From contig PBWG01000120.1 of NCBI GenBank assembly GCA_002729115.1, positions 1 through 5,132 of the forward strand: DNA of 5,132 bases, read 5' to 3'. The position numbers and the translations under genes are program-made. The notes beneath the pieces are model-generated. The model searched no databases, was not told where the DNA came from, and saw only the letters and a program-made list of their open reading frames with translations. Numbering within the stretch: position 1 is the first letter of the stretch; every line of letters begins with the position of its first letter. The stretch is from Crocinitomicaceae bacterium. GTDB taxonomy: Bacteria > Bacteroidota > Bacteroidia > Flavobacteriales_D > Sanyastnellaceae. Shown in pieces: positions 1 through 5,132 of this stretch.

Positions 1-309
1 AATGGTGAATTCGATGTCTGAGAATCCGTTGAGGTAGTTCATGTAAAATCCACGCACACCATCGATGCCCACGATGTTTCCTTGATCGGTGATGATGGTT
101 ACATCCTCTGTGAAGTGTTCTGCACTCACCGCCAGCGTGTCGCCGTTGTTCAAGAATTCAAACCACACGTTTTCATACATCTCCAAGTCGCGTTCAAGCT
201 GCTCTTCCGCAGTCAGTAAAGGGGCAGCCTCGGTGGAAGACTCTGTGGCGTTGTTGCAACTTGAAAAGACAATTATCAAAAGGGCAAGGCCAAAGGCGAA
301 ACGAATCAT
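1..309 (-). CDS. Lipoprotein with NTF2/SnoaL-like domain (3' end outside the window)
   Basis: Seen: 103 codons read leftward from an ATG at 309-307 and stay open to the window edge, so the C-terminus is missing. An in-frame TGA lies two codons upstream of the ATG, which fixes this start. Residues 1-17 are a short basic start plus a hydrophobic stretch (FGLALLIIVF), followed by Ser-Ser-Cys with Cys18 as the probable lipidated residue. An acidic, Ser/Thr/Glu-rich linker spans about 19-33. From about residue 33 the pattern is helix (EEQLERDLEMYENVWFEF), then NNGD, then FTEDVTIITDQGNIVGIDGV and a second helix, as in SnoaL-like/ester-cyclase NTF2 folds. Known: this fold covers cyclases, isomerases and many binding proteins. 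Inferred: a small outer-membrane- or periplasm-anchored protein with unknown ligand. No catalytic residues can be assigned from this part. It is transcribed away from the phosphodiesterase gene and shares an upstream region with it. The lipoprotein call is fairly sure; the fold is moderately sure. Confidence 0.82.
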   Translation of the reverse strand, partial: MIRFAFGLALLIIVFSSCNNATESSTEAAPLLTAEEQLERDLEMYENVWFEFLNNGDTLAVSAEHFTEDVTIITDQGNIVGIDGVRGFYMNYLNGFSDIEFTI

Positions 310-314
310 GGATC

Positions 315-343
315 AGAGTTTTGGCCAAGATAGAGTTTTGTCC
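315..343. repeat. Imperfect 12-bp direct repeat upstream of the lipoprotein start
   Basis: AGAGTTTTGGCC at 315-326 recurs as AGAGTTTTGTCC at 332-343: 11 of 12 bases match, with a 17-bp offset. Read on the minus strand, the copies end about 6 and 23 nt before the lipoprotein ATG, so they lie in its 5' leader or core promoter. This could be a regulator half-site pair or chance. No palindromic symmetry was seen. Confidence 0.4.
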
Positions 344-462
344 AACACCTCGATGGAAGGCCTTACTTCACCAAATCGGGGTTGATGGTGTTCGGCTTCT
401 GACCTGCTGGTTCCGCAAGTAAAGTGGACTTGACGTTTGGGAAGAGGCTGGGTGTGCTGGAG

Positions 463-477
463 GCCAATGCCGTTGGC
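463..477. repeat. Small inverted repeat in the leader of the phosphodiesterase gene
   Basis: GCCAA (463-467) and TTGGC (473-477) form a perfect 5-bp stem with a 5-nt loop, 16 nt before the ATG at 494. An alternative stem, ATGCC/GGCAT with a 3-nt loop, overlaps it. There is no following T-run, so it is not a rho-independent terminator. It could be a weak 5'-leader hairpin or an operator, and stems this short are frequent by chance. Confidence 0.2.
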
Positions 478-493
478 ATCGTACATTGAGGGG

Positions 494-2197
494 ATGAAGA
501 TTCAAGGTCGCTTGGCGCTGTTTTCGCTTTGCTCTTGTGCCATTTCGTTGAGTGCGTTCTGCCAGCCATCCGGCAGGGTGCTGATGATTGGCATTGATGG
601 GGTGAGGCCGGATGCGCTGCAGGTAGCCGAGACACCCGCATTGGATGCGCTTGTTGCCAATGGCTATGCCTCATTTGATGCGATGAACGATGACATCACC
701 ATCAGTGGTCCAGGATGGTCCGCCATTCATTGTGGCGTGCGTTCGGGCAAGCACAATGTGGTGGACAACAGTTTTGATGGACAGAATTATTTTCAGTTCC
801 CTGGTTGGTTGGAGAGGCTTGAGTCGCTTCACCCCGAATGGAACACGCTGTCTGTCTGTCAGTGGAGTCCAATCAACGGTCAGATTGTAGGCAATTCTGC
901 CGATGTGGTGGTGAATCCAGGGTCGGCAGCAGGTGCTGCACAGGAAGTCGTCAATGCCTTGGAGAATGGAGACCCACATGCGCTGTTCGTTCATCTCGAT
1001 GAACCAGACTACGCAGGCCATTCGTACGGTTTTTCCCCCAGCGTCCTCCCATACCTCGAGAGCATCGAAGAGATGGATGCAGAAGTCGGCTTGATGGTGG
1101 AGGCTTTGGTTGCCCGACCCATGTATGCCGAGGAGAATTGGTTGGTCATCGTGACCACGGACCATGGTGGGATTGGAACGGTTCACGGGGGAAACAGCAT
1201 CGAGGAAAGGCGGGTGTTCGTCATTGCGTCGGGGCTGGGGGTAGACACGGAACTGGTGGCTCCTGATACGCTGTCTGTTCTGGGTGTGGCGGAAAACTGT
1301 CTGGGTGCCATGCCTCGTCTGTTCTTCCAGGGGAATGCCAGGGCAGTGGTGCCGGAGTCCAATGATTTCGTGGTGGGCGCAACCCAGGATTTCACTGTGG
1401 AATGTCGCGTCAAAACGACGCAGGCAGCCGATGTGGCCATGGTGGGCAACAAGGATTGGGATTCAGGATTGAACCCAGGTTGGGTGTTTTCTTTCGTCTA
1501 CCCATCGGGTCCTGGTTGGAAGGTGAATGTGAGTGACGGTTCGTCGCGGGTGGATTTGGAGGGGCCGCCCATTGCCGATGGTGAATGGCACACCTTGTCG
1601 TGCACATTTGACCGTGATGGGGTGGCTCGGATTTACACGGATGGCGTGTTGAGCGACGAGCAGGACATCTCGGGCCTCGGGAGTTTGGATGTGGATGGCA
1701 GGTTGTTCTTTGGGGCAGATGCCCTCGCGGGTTACGGCATGGAAGGTGCGGTAGCTGAGGTGCGCTATTGGAACGCGGTCTTGAGTGCGGCTGAAATTGC
1801 GGATTGGCATTGTTCGGAATTGACGGACCTTCATCCCAGCCTCGCGGCCCTTCGGGGTTACTGGCAGCTTAATGAAGGGGCTGGGGACTTTCTTGAGGAT
1901 GCCTCGGGCCTTGGGCACCACGCAGTGAATGAAGGCGGTGTCTGGGGCTCTGACGAAGGGTTGGTGGTTTGGGATTACGGCAACACGCCACGGTTGGTGG
2001 ATGTGCCGGTGACGGCTTTGGCCCACATGTGTGTAACCATTGAAGAAGAATGGGGTCTGGATGGCGTGCCCTTGCTTGGCACTTGTTTTCCGCCGACACC
2101 TGATTCGTGTTCAGAGGATTTGGACGGTGACGGTGCGGTGACGGTGACGGACCTCTTGTTGGTCTTGGGAGCCTTTGGACAGACTTGCACGGAGTGA
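494..2197 (+). CDS. Secreted alkaline-phosphatase-superfamily phosphodiesterase with inserted LamG domain and dockerin-like EF-hand tail
   Basis: The protein is 567 aa. ATG 494 is chosen because a signal peptide begins there (basic MKIQGR, then a hydrophobic stretch to about residue 23); an in-frame TTG at 437 would add 19 unlikely residues. Type I phosphodiesterase/nucleotide pyrophosphatase motifs are complete: D35 in GIDG, nucleophile S71 in ISGPGWSAIHCG, D172 and H176 in PDYAGHSYG, D223 and H224 in TTDHGG, and H231 in VHGG. These fit a two-metal (usually Zn) active site that hydrolyses phosphodiesters or phosphomonoesters. A LamG/concanavalin-like jellyroll follows (about 277-485; DFTVECRVKTT, DGEWHTLSCTFDRDG, GAVAEVRYWNAVLSAAEI). 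Residues about 500-528 (RLVDVPVTALAHM...WGLDG) then match the usual end of the phosphatase domain, so LamG appears inserted. The tail has an EF-hand loop (D542, D544, D546, D553) between C539 and C565. No T9SS sorting domain is evident. The substrate is unknown; LamG may bind glycans. Confidence 0.9.
   Translation: MKIQGRLALFSLCSCAISLSAFCQPSGRVLMIGIDGVRPDALQVAETPALDALVANGYASFDAMNDDITISGPGWSAIHCGVRSGKHNVVDNSFDGQNYFQFPGWLERLESLHPEWNTLSVCQWSPINGQIVGNSADVVVNPGSAAGAAQEVVNALENGDPHALFVHLDEPDYAGHSYGFSPSVLPYLESIEEMDAEVGLMVEALVARPMYAEENWLVIVTTDHGGIGTVHGGNSIEERRVFVIASGLGVDTELVAPDTLSVLGVAENCLGAMPRLFFQGNARAVVPESNDFVVGATQDFTVECRVKTTQAADVAMVGNKDWDSGLNPGWVFSFVYPSGPGWKVNVSDGSSRVDLEGPPIADGEWHTLSCTFDRDGVARIYTDGVLSDEQDISGLGSLDVDGRLFFGADALAGYGMEGAVAEVRYWNAVLSAAEIADWHCSELTDLHPSLAALRGYWQLNEGAGDFLEDASGLGHHAVNEGGVWGSDEGLVVWDYGNTPRLVDVPVTALAHMCVTIEEEWGLDGVPLLGTCFPPTPDSCSEDLDGDGAVTVTDLLLVLGAFGQTCTE
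2123..2151 (+). repeat. GACGGT hexamer-like repeat encoding the EF-hand loop
   Basis: GACGGT occurs at 2123-2128, 2129-2134 and 2140-2145, followed by GACGGA at 2146-2151, with a 5-nt GCGGT between the second and third copies. It lies in the phosphodiesterase gene and encodes the Asp-Gly-Asp-Gly calcium loop and the Val-Thr-Val-Thr-Asp that follows. Protein-level constraint explains part of it; slippage or local duplication may have contributed. Confidence 0.4.
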
Positions 2198-2199
2198 CG

Positions 2200-2241
2200 A
2201 TGATGGTGGGTTCCACGTTCATGAATATGGCCAAGCTGTGA
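2200..2241 (+). other. Possible 13-codon leader ORF bridging the phosphodiesterase and SDR genes
   Basis: An ATG at 2200 (with another at 2203) opens a 13-residue frame, MMVGSTFMNMAKL, whose TGA (2239-2241) shares its A with the ATG of the SDR gene. A GGAG (2191-2194) lies 5 nt before the first ATG, inside the end of the phosphodiesterase gene. If translated, it would carry ribosomes from the phosphodiesterase stop (2195-2197) to the SDR start. Bacteroidota rarely depend on Shine-Dalgarno pairing and a frame this short easily arises by chance, so this is a weak suggestion. Confidence 0.15.
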
Positions 2242-3233
2242 TGGATGTCAAGCGCATTTTGGTGACCGGGGCGACCGGGTTTTTGGGGTCCAGAACGGTG
2301 GAGCACCTCGCCAAGATGGAAGACGTCTGTGTCGTGGCGACTGGCCGAACCATGAAGCCTCACAATGAGGTGAAAGCTTCGAATGTGACCTACAGCTTGG
2401 GAGATTTGGCAGATGCGGAGGTGGTGGATCGCTTGGTTCAAGGCGTGGATGCCATCGTTCATGCCGCTGCCTTGAGTTCTCCATGGGGGAGGAAAGATGC
2501 ATTTTGGAACGCCAACGTGGAGCCGACCCGTTTGCTACTTGAGGCCGCAGCGAGACACGGGGTGAAACGGTTTGTTTTTGTGAGCACCCCGAGCATGTAC
2601 TTCGAAATGAAGCCCCAACTGGGAATCACTGAAGACCATCCCTTGCCGCGTCCCATCAACCAATATGCTGCGTCCAAACGCGAGGCGGAACGACTCGTGA
2701 CGTCGTCCAAGATTCCTCATGTTGTGCTGCGGCCAAGGGCGTTGATTGGTCGGGGCGACACCGTGATTCTTCCCCGTGTTCTCCGTGCACATGCGGAAGG
2801 CCGATTGCGACAAATGGGCTCCGGGATGAACAAGGTTGACATGACGCCCGTGGCCAATGTGGTGGATGCCATTGTGCTCGGACTGAATGCAGAAGGCGAG
2901 GCCTTGAATCAGGTTTACAACATTTCCAATGGCGAGCCTGTGGCGCTCTGGCCCATGCTGAATGGGGTGCTGAAGAAGTTGTCCTTGGCGCCCATTTCCA
3001 AATCCGTGTCTTTGCCCGTGGTTCTTGCCGTGGCGAGAGCGATGGAATGGCATGCCCGGTTGTTCAATGGCCATCGTGAACCCGCGTTGACGGTGTATGG
3101 TGTGGGAACGTTGGCGATGGATTTCAGCATGGACATCACCAAAGCACGAGAATGGTTGGGCTATGTGCCTCGACAATCCGTGGAAGAAGCGCTGGACGAG
3201 TTTGTGGCATGGCACGTAAACCGCAATACATGA
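2241..3233 (+). CDS. Extended SDR: NAD-dependent epimerase/dehydratase, 3-beta-HSD type
   Basis: The 330-aa product has the usual length of an extended short-chain dehydrogenase/reductase. Seen: glycine-rich dinucleotide loop TGATGFLG (residues 9-16) right after the first beta-strand, an acidic GDLAD segment (54-58), HAAA (74-77), VSTPSMY (114-120) with T116 as probable catalytic Ser/Thr, and YAASK (142-146) giving catalytic Tyr142 and Lys146. The C-terminus has the common DITKAREWLGYVP...SVEEALDEFVAWH pattern. Inferred: a cytoplasmic NAD(P)-dependent oxidoreductase acting on a hydroxy/keto group. Sequence style is nearer to 3-beta-HSD/OleD-like members than to sugar-nucleotide epimerases, but the substrate cannot be read. 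ATG 2241 is chosen because the Rossmann strand starts five residues later; an in-frame TTG at 2175 would overlap the previous gene and add 22 unrelated residues. The stop overlaps the next start as ATGA, implying translational coupling. The class is sure, the substrate unknown. Confidence 0.9.
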   Translation: MDVKRILVTGATGFLGSRTVEHLAKMEDVCVVATGRTMKPHNEVKASNVTYSLGDLADAEVVDRLVQGVDAIVHAAALSSPWGRKDAFWNANVEPTRLLLEAAARHGVKRFVFVSTPSMYFEMKPQLGITEDHPLPRPINQYAASKREAERLVTSSKIPHVVLRPRALIGRGDTVILPRVLRAHAEGRLRQMGSGMNKVDMTPVANVVDAIVLGLNAEGEALNQVYNISNGEPVALWPMLNGVLKKLSLAPISKSVSLPVVLAVARAMEWHARLFNGHREPALTVYGVGTLAMDFSMDITKAREWLGYVPRQSVEEALDEFVAWHVNRNT

Positions 3234-4051
3234 CGACTGTTCAGCTTCGAATTCGTACGTCCGGGCATTGCTTTGCGTCGGGACACCATGTCATCCAAGG
3301 ATCGCCGCGCAAGCCGGTTCGTTTTGAAGCGACCTGGGCAGAGATGGTTCATCCCACAGAAGGGGTGGTGTTGTTCGATTGCGGCTACACGCGTCGATTT
3401 CATGAGGCGACCCGATCGTTTCCCCAGAGCATTTATGCATCCTTGACCAAAGTGACCATCCGTGAGGAAGAGGAGGCCCGCCGGCAAGTGGATCCCGACA
3501 CGGTCCGTCACGTCCTCATTTCTCACCTCCACGGGGACCACGTGGGGGGATTGCGGGATTTCCCCAAGGCGACATGCTGGACCTCGAGCGCGTGTCTGGA
3601 ACTGTTCGATGCGCTTCCGCAATGGAGGAGTTGGGCGCGAGGGGTGCTGAAGGAGATGTTCCCAGATGATTGGAGAGAAACGTGTCAAACATTTGAATCC
3701 ACCTCGCCCGTCCATCATCCTGAACTTGGCAGGGGCCACGACGTGTTTGGCGATGGCAGCGTCCTCGTGTTTCCACTGCCCGGTCATGCCAAAGGCCAGC
3801 ACGGCGCTTTGGTTCAAACCGAGGACGGGCCTGTGTTTTTGGCGGCTGATGCGTTTTGGGACATCCGTGCCGTGACGGAAAGAAAGGAACCCAACCCCAT
3901 CGTTCGGGTGTTTTTTGACGACATGAAGGCCTATGCAGAGACCTTGGAACGGTTGCGGACCTTCCACACGAACCACCCAACCATTCCGCTTCTGGGGACA
4001 CATTGTCCAGTGGCCGCGCAACGCATCGTTCCATTCGATTCTCAACCATGA
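3230..4051 (+). CDS. Metallo-beta-lactamase-fold hydrolase (lactonase/thioesterase-like)
   Basis: The 273-aa product has the complete metal-binding set of an MBL-fold hydrolase: SHLHGDHVGG gives H99, H101, D103 and H104; PLPGHAKGQHG gives H186; LAADAFW gives D207; GTHCP gives H258. This fits a dinuclear metal centre of the glyoxalase-II/AHL-lactonase type. The N-terminus (SGHC, then AEMVHPTEGVVLFDCGYTRRF) fits a cytoplasmic enzyme with no signal peptide. Known: family members hydrolyse lactones, thioesters and similar bonds. Inferred: it cleaves an ester, thioester or lactone made or used by its neighbours. ATG 3230 is preferred because it makes a 4-bp ATGA overlap with the SDR stop, matching the overlap at this gene's own end. 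In-frame ATGs at 3209 and 3152 would add 7 or 26 residues overlapping the SDR gene. No Shine-Dalgarno is visible, so coupled reinitiation is likely. The fold is sure, the substrate unknown. Confidence 0.9.
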   Translation: MTTVQLRIRTSGHCFASGHHVIQGSPRKPVRFEATWAEMVHPTEGVVLFDCGYTRRFHEATRSFPQSIYASLTKVTIREEEEARRQVDPDTVRHVLISHLHGDHVGGLRDFPKATCWTSSACLELFDALPQWRSWARGVLKEMFPDDWRETCQTFESTSPVHHPELGRGHDVFGDGSVLVFPLPGHAKGQHGALVQTEDGPVFLAADAFWDIRAVTERKEPNPIVRVFFDDMKAYAETLERLRTFHTNHPTIPLLGTHCPVAAQRIVPFDSQP

Positions 4052-5132
4052 AGCGGCCGTTCAAACTGGAAGTTCTTTGGTCGTGGGTGCTTTTGACGCG
4101 ATCGCGCAGGTCGTTTGAGCGCGACCCCGATCGACACAGGTCGGTGATGTGGGCGCGCTTCCAAACCGAAGTCCTTTCCAAATCTCCCAAGTACAGACAT
4201 CACAAAGGGCAAGCGTTGGAGGCTTTTTCCGTTCAAGAAAAGCTGGAATTCATGCGGGATTTTGACCAGATCAACACCCGTGGGTTGACGCTTGACGAGG
4301 CCATGGAAGTGGCGGTTCAGTCCGAGCAATCCCGAGATTTTGCGCCCACATTGAATGGCGTCACCGTGGGGCTTTCTTCCGGGACTTCCGGAAACCGAGG
4401 GTTGTTTTTGGCGTCCGAGAAGGAGCGGGCCATGTGGGTGGCGGCGGTGCTTCAACGGATCTTGGGCTGGTCGTTCCGAAAGAGGAAGGTGGCGTTTTTC
4501 TTGCGCGCCAACAGCAACCTGTACAGCTCCGTGCAATCCAAGTTGATCGCGTTTGAATTTTTCGACCTCCTTCAGCCGCTTGACGGTCATGTCACACGTT
4601 TGAATCAGCTGCAGCCAGATGTTTTGGTGGGGCAACCGAGTTTGCTCATTCGATTGGCCAAGGCACAAGGTGAAACCTCACTGTCCATTGGGCCCTCCAA
4701 GGTCATCTCTGTCGCAGAAGTGTTGTCGCCCGAGGACGAGCGTGTCATTTCTGAAGCGTTCGGCGTGCGTGTGGATCAAGTGTACCAATGCACCGAAGGG
4801 TTGCTGGGACAAACCTGCCCGCATGGCACCATGCACTTGAACGAAGATTGGCTCCTCGTCGAGCAGGAGTGGCTGGACGAGAAGCGGTTCATTCCCGTGG
4901 TGACCGACCTCCGCAGGTCTTCGCAACCGGTGGTGCGCTATCGGATGAATGACATCTTGCACGCCGGGACGTGCACGTGTGGCTCGCGAACGATGGCGAT
5001 TTCCAGGATTGAAGGACGCATGGACGATGTCATGGTCTTGCAGGGCGATGTCACGGTGTTTCCCGATTTTGTCCGGAGGGCCATTGCAGGGGCTCATCCT
5101 GACATCCGCGAATATCAAGTTGTGCAATTGTC
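4048..5132 (+). CDS. PaaK/coenzyme F390-synthetase-like adenylate-forming enzyme (3' end outside the window)
   Basis: 361 codons are visible and the frame is open at the edge. Family members are somewhat longer, so part of the C-terminal lid domain is missing. Core motifs of the ANL (acyl/aryl-adenylating) superfamily are in order: P-loop GLSSGTSGNRG (108-118), YQCTEG (246-251), the RYRMND variant of YRTGD (297-302), and IEGRMDDVMVLQGDVTVFPD (331-350). The pattern, including C257 (TCPHG) and C319/C321 (CTCGS) as a possible structural metal site, is close to proteins named F390 synthetase-related or probable adenylate-forming enzyme, and to phenylacetate-CoA ligase. Known chemistry: ATP activates a carboxylate to an acyl-AMP, then transfers it to an acceptor. 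Inferred: activation of an acid linked to the SDR and MBL steps; neither substrate nor acceptor is visible. The residue after the P-loop glycine is Asn-Arg rather than the usual Lys-Pro. The start ATG overlaps the MBL stop as ATGA. True F390 synthesis is unlikely here. Confidence 0.88.
   Translation, partial: MKRPFKLEVLWSWVLLTRSRRSFERDPDRHRSVMWARFQTEVLSKSPKYRHHKGQALEAFSVQEKLEFMRDFDQINTRGLTLDEAMEVAVQSEQSRDFAPTLNGVTVGLSSGTSGNRGLFLASEKERAMWVAAVLQRILGWSFRKRKVAFFLRANSNLYSSVQSKLIAFEFFDLLQPLDGHVTRLNQLQPDVLVGQPSLLIRLAKAQGETSLSIGPSKVISVAEVLSPEDERVISEAFGVRVDQVYQCTEGLLGQTCPHGTMHLNEDWLLVEQEWLDEKRFIPVVTDLRRSSQPVVRYRMNDILHAGTCTCGSRTMAISRIEGRMDDVMVLQGDVTVFPDFVRRAIAGAHPDIREYQVVQL

Larger units (their letters stand above)
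310..493. promoter_or_regulatory. Divergent intergenic region between lipoprotein and phosphodiesterase genes
   Basis: These 184 bp separate two genes that point away from each other, so promoters for both should lie here. I looked for the Bacteroidota promoter pattern (TTTG-like -33 and TAnnTTTG -7 at about 19-21 bp spacing) on both strands and found no convincing pair. The visible structure is an imperfect direct repeat at 315-343 and a small inverted repeat at 463-477. No tRNA or other RNA gene is recognisable. The regulatory role is inferred from gene orientation only. Confidence 0.45.

Noticed and set aside
430..458. TTGACG at 430-435 with TGTGCT 17 bp later as a sigma70-like promoter
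   Set aside because: The -10 element matches only three of six bases, and Bacteroidota use a different consensus (TTTG / TAnnTTTG).
437..493. TTG start 19 codons upstream of the phosphodiesterase ATG
   Set aside because: The added residues (Gly/Trp/Cys/Pro-rich) would precede and spoil a normal signal peptide that begins at the ATG at 494.
3152..3229. Longer starts for the MBL gene at 3152 or 3209
   Set aside because: They overlap the SDR coding sequence and add residues with no family resemblance. The ATGA overlap at 3230 is the simpler start, though 3209 cannot be fully excluded.
3161..4045. A long open frame on the minus strand opposite the MBL gene (about 294 codons)
   Set aside because: The opposite strand encodes a protein with a complete MBL metal-binding set. 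The antisense translation shows no recognisable motif and is rich in Arg/His/Pro, as expected for a shadow frame in GC-rich DNA.
4042..4668. Minus-strand open frame opposite the adenylate-forming enzyme
   Set aside because: It is a shadow of a plus-strand frame with clear ANL motifs; its own translation has no domain-like pattern.
1..5132. CRISPR arrays, tRNA/rRNA genes, insertion sequences, rho-independent terminators
   Set aside because: No spaced identical repeats, cloverleaf-like segments, transposase motifs with inverted ends, or GC stem plus T-run were seen. Genes are packed end to end from 494 onward.

Overview
The window looks like compact chromosomal DNA from a Bacteroidota bacterium, probably a moderately GC-rich aquatic Flavobacteriales-type lineage. 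I infer this from gene style: there are essentially no Shine-Dalgarno sequences before the main starts, Leu codons are rich in TTG, the lipoprotein signal ends in an SSC motif, and a secreted enzyme ends in a single dockerin-like EF-hand of the DLDGDG...DLLLVLGAFG type. The taxonomic call is an inference. No marker gene is present. Coding density is very high, with no gene-free stretch above about 190 bases.

Layout. (1) Positions 1-309, minus strand: the N-terminal 103 residues of a small lipoprotein with an NTF2/SnoaL-like domain, cut by the left edge. (2) Positions 310-493: a divergent intergenic region with a short imperfect direct repeat close to the lipoprotein start. (3) Positions 494-2197, plus strand: a secreted alkaline-phosphatase-superfamily phosphodiesterase. 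All seven expected active-site residues are visible. A LamG (jellyroll) domain appears to be inserted inside the catalytic domain, and an EF-hand/dockerin-like tail follows. (4) Positions 2241-5132, plus strand: three tightly packed genes for an extended SDR (NAD-epimerase/3-beta-HSD type), a metallo-beta-lactamase-fold hydrolase, and a PaaK/coenzyme F390-synthetase-like adenylate-forming enzyme that runs off the right edge. Both junctions inside this trio are 4-bp ATGA stop/start overlaps.

How the genes may work together. The trio looks like a translationally coupled metabolic module. An oxidoreductase acting on a hydroxy/keto intermediate, an acyl-adenylating enzyme and a metal-dependent ester/thioester/lactone hydrolase together resemble the logic of the OleABCD beta-lactone/olefin pathway, with a different ligase clade and a different hydrolase fold. 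A ketosynthase-III (OleA-like) or acyl-carrier gene just downstream would support this. None is visible here, so the pathway is a hypothesis. The secreted phosphodiesterase lies only 43 nt upstream on the same strand and could be co-transcribed, but its extracellular role suggests a separate function.
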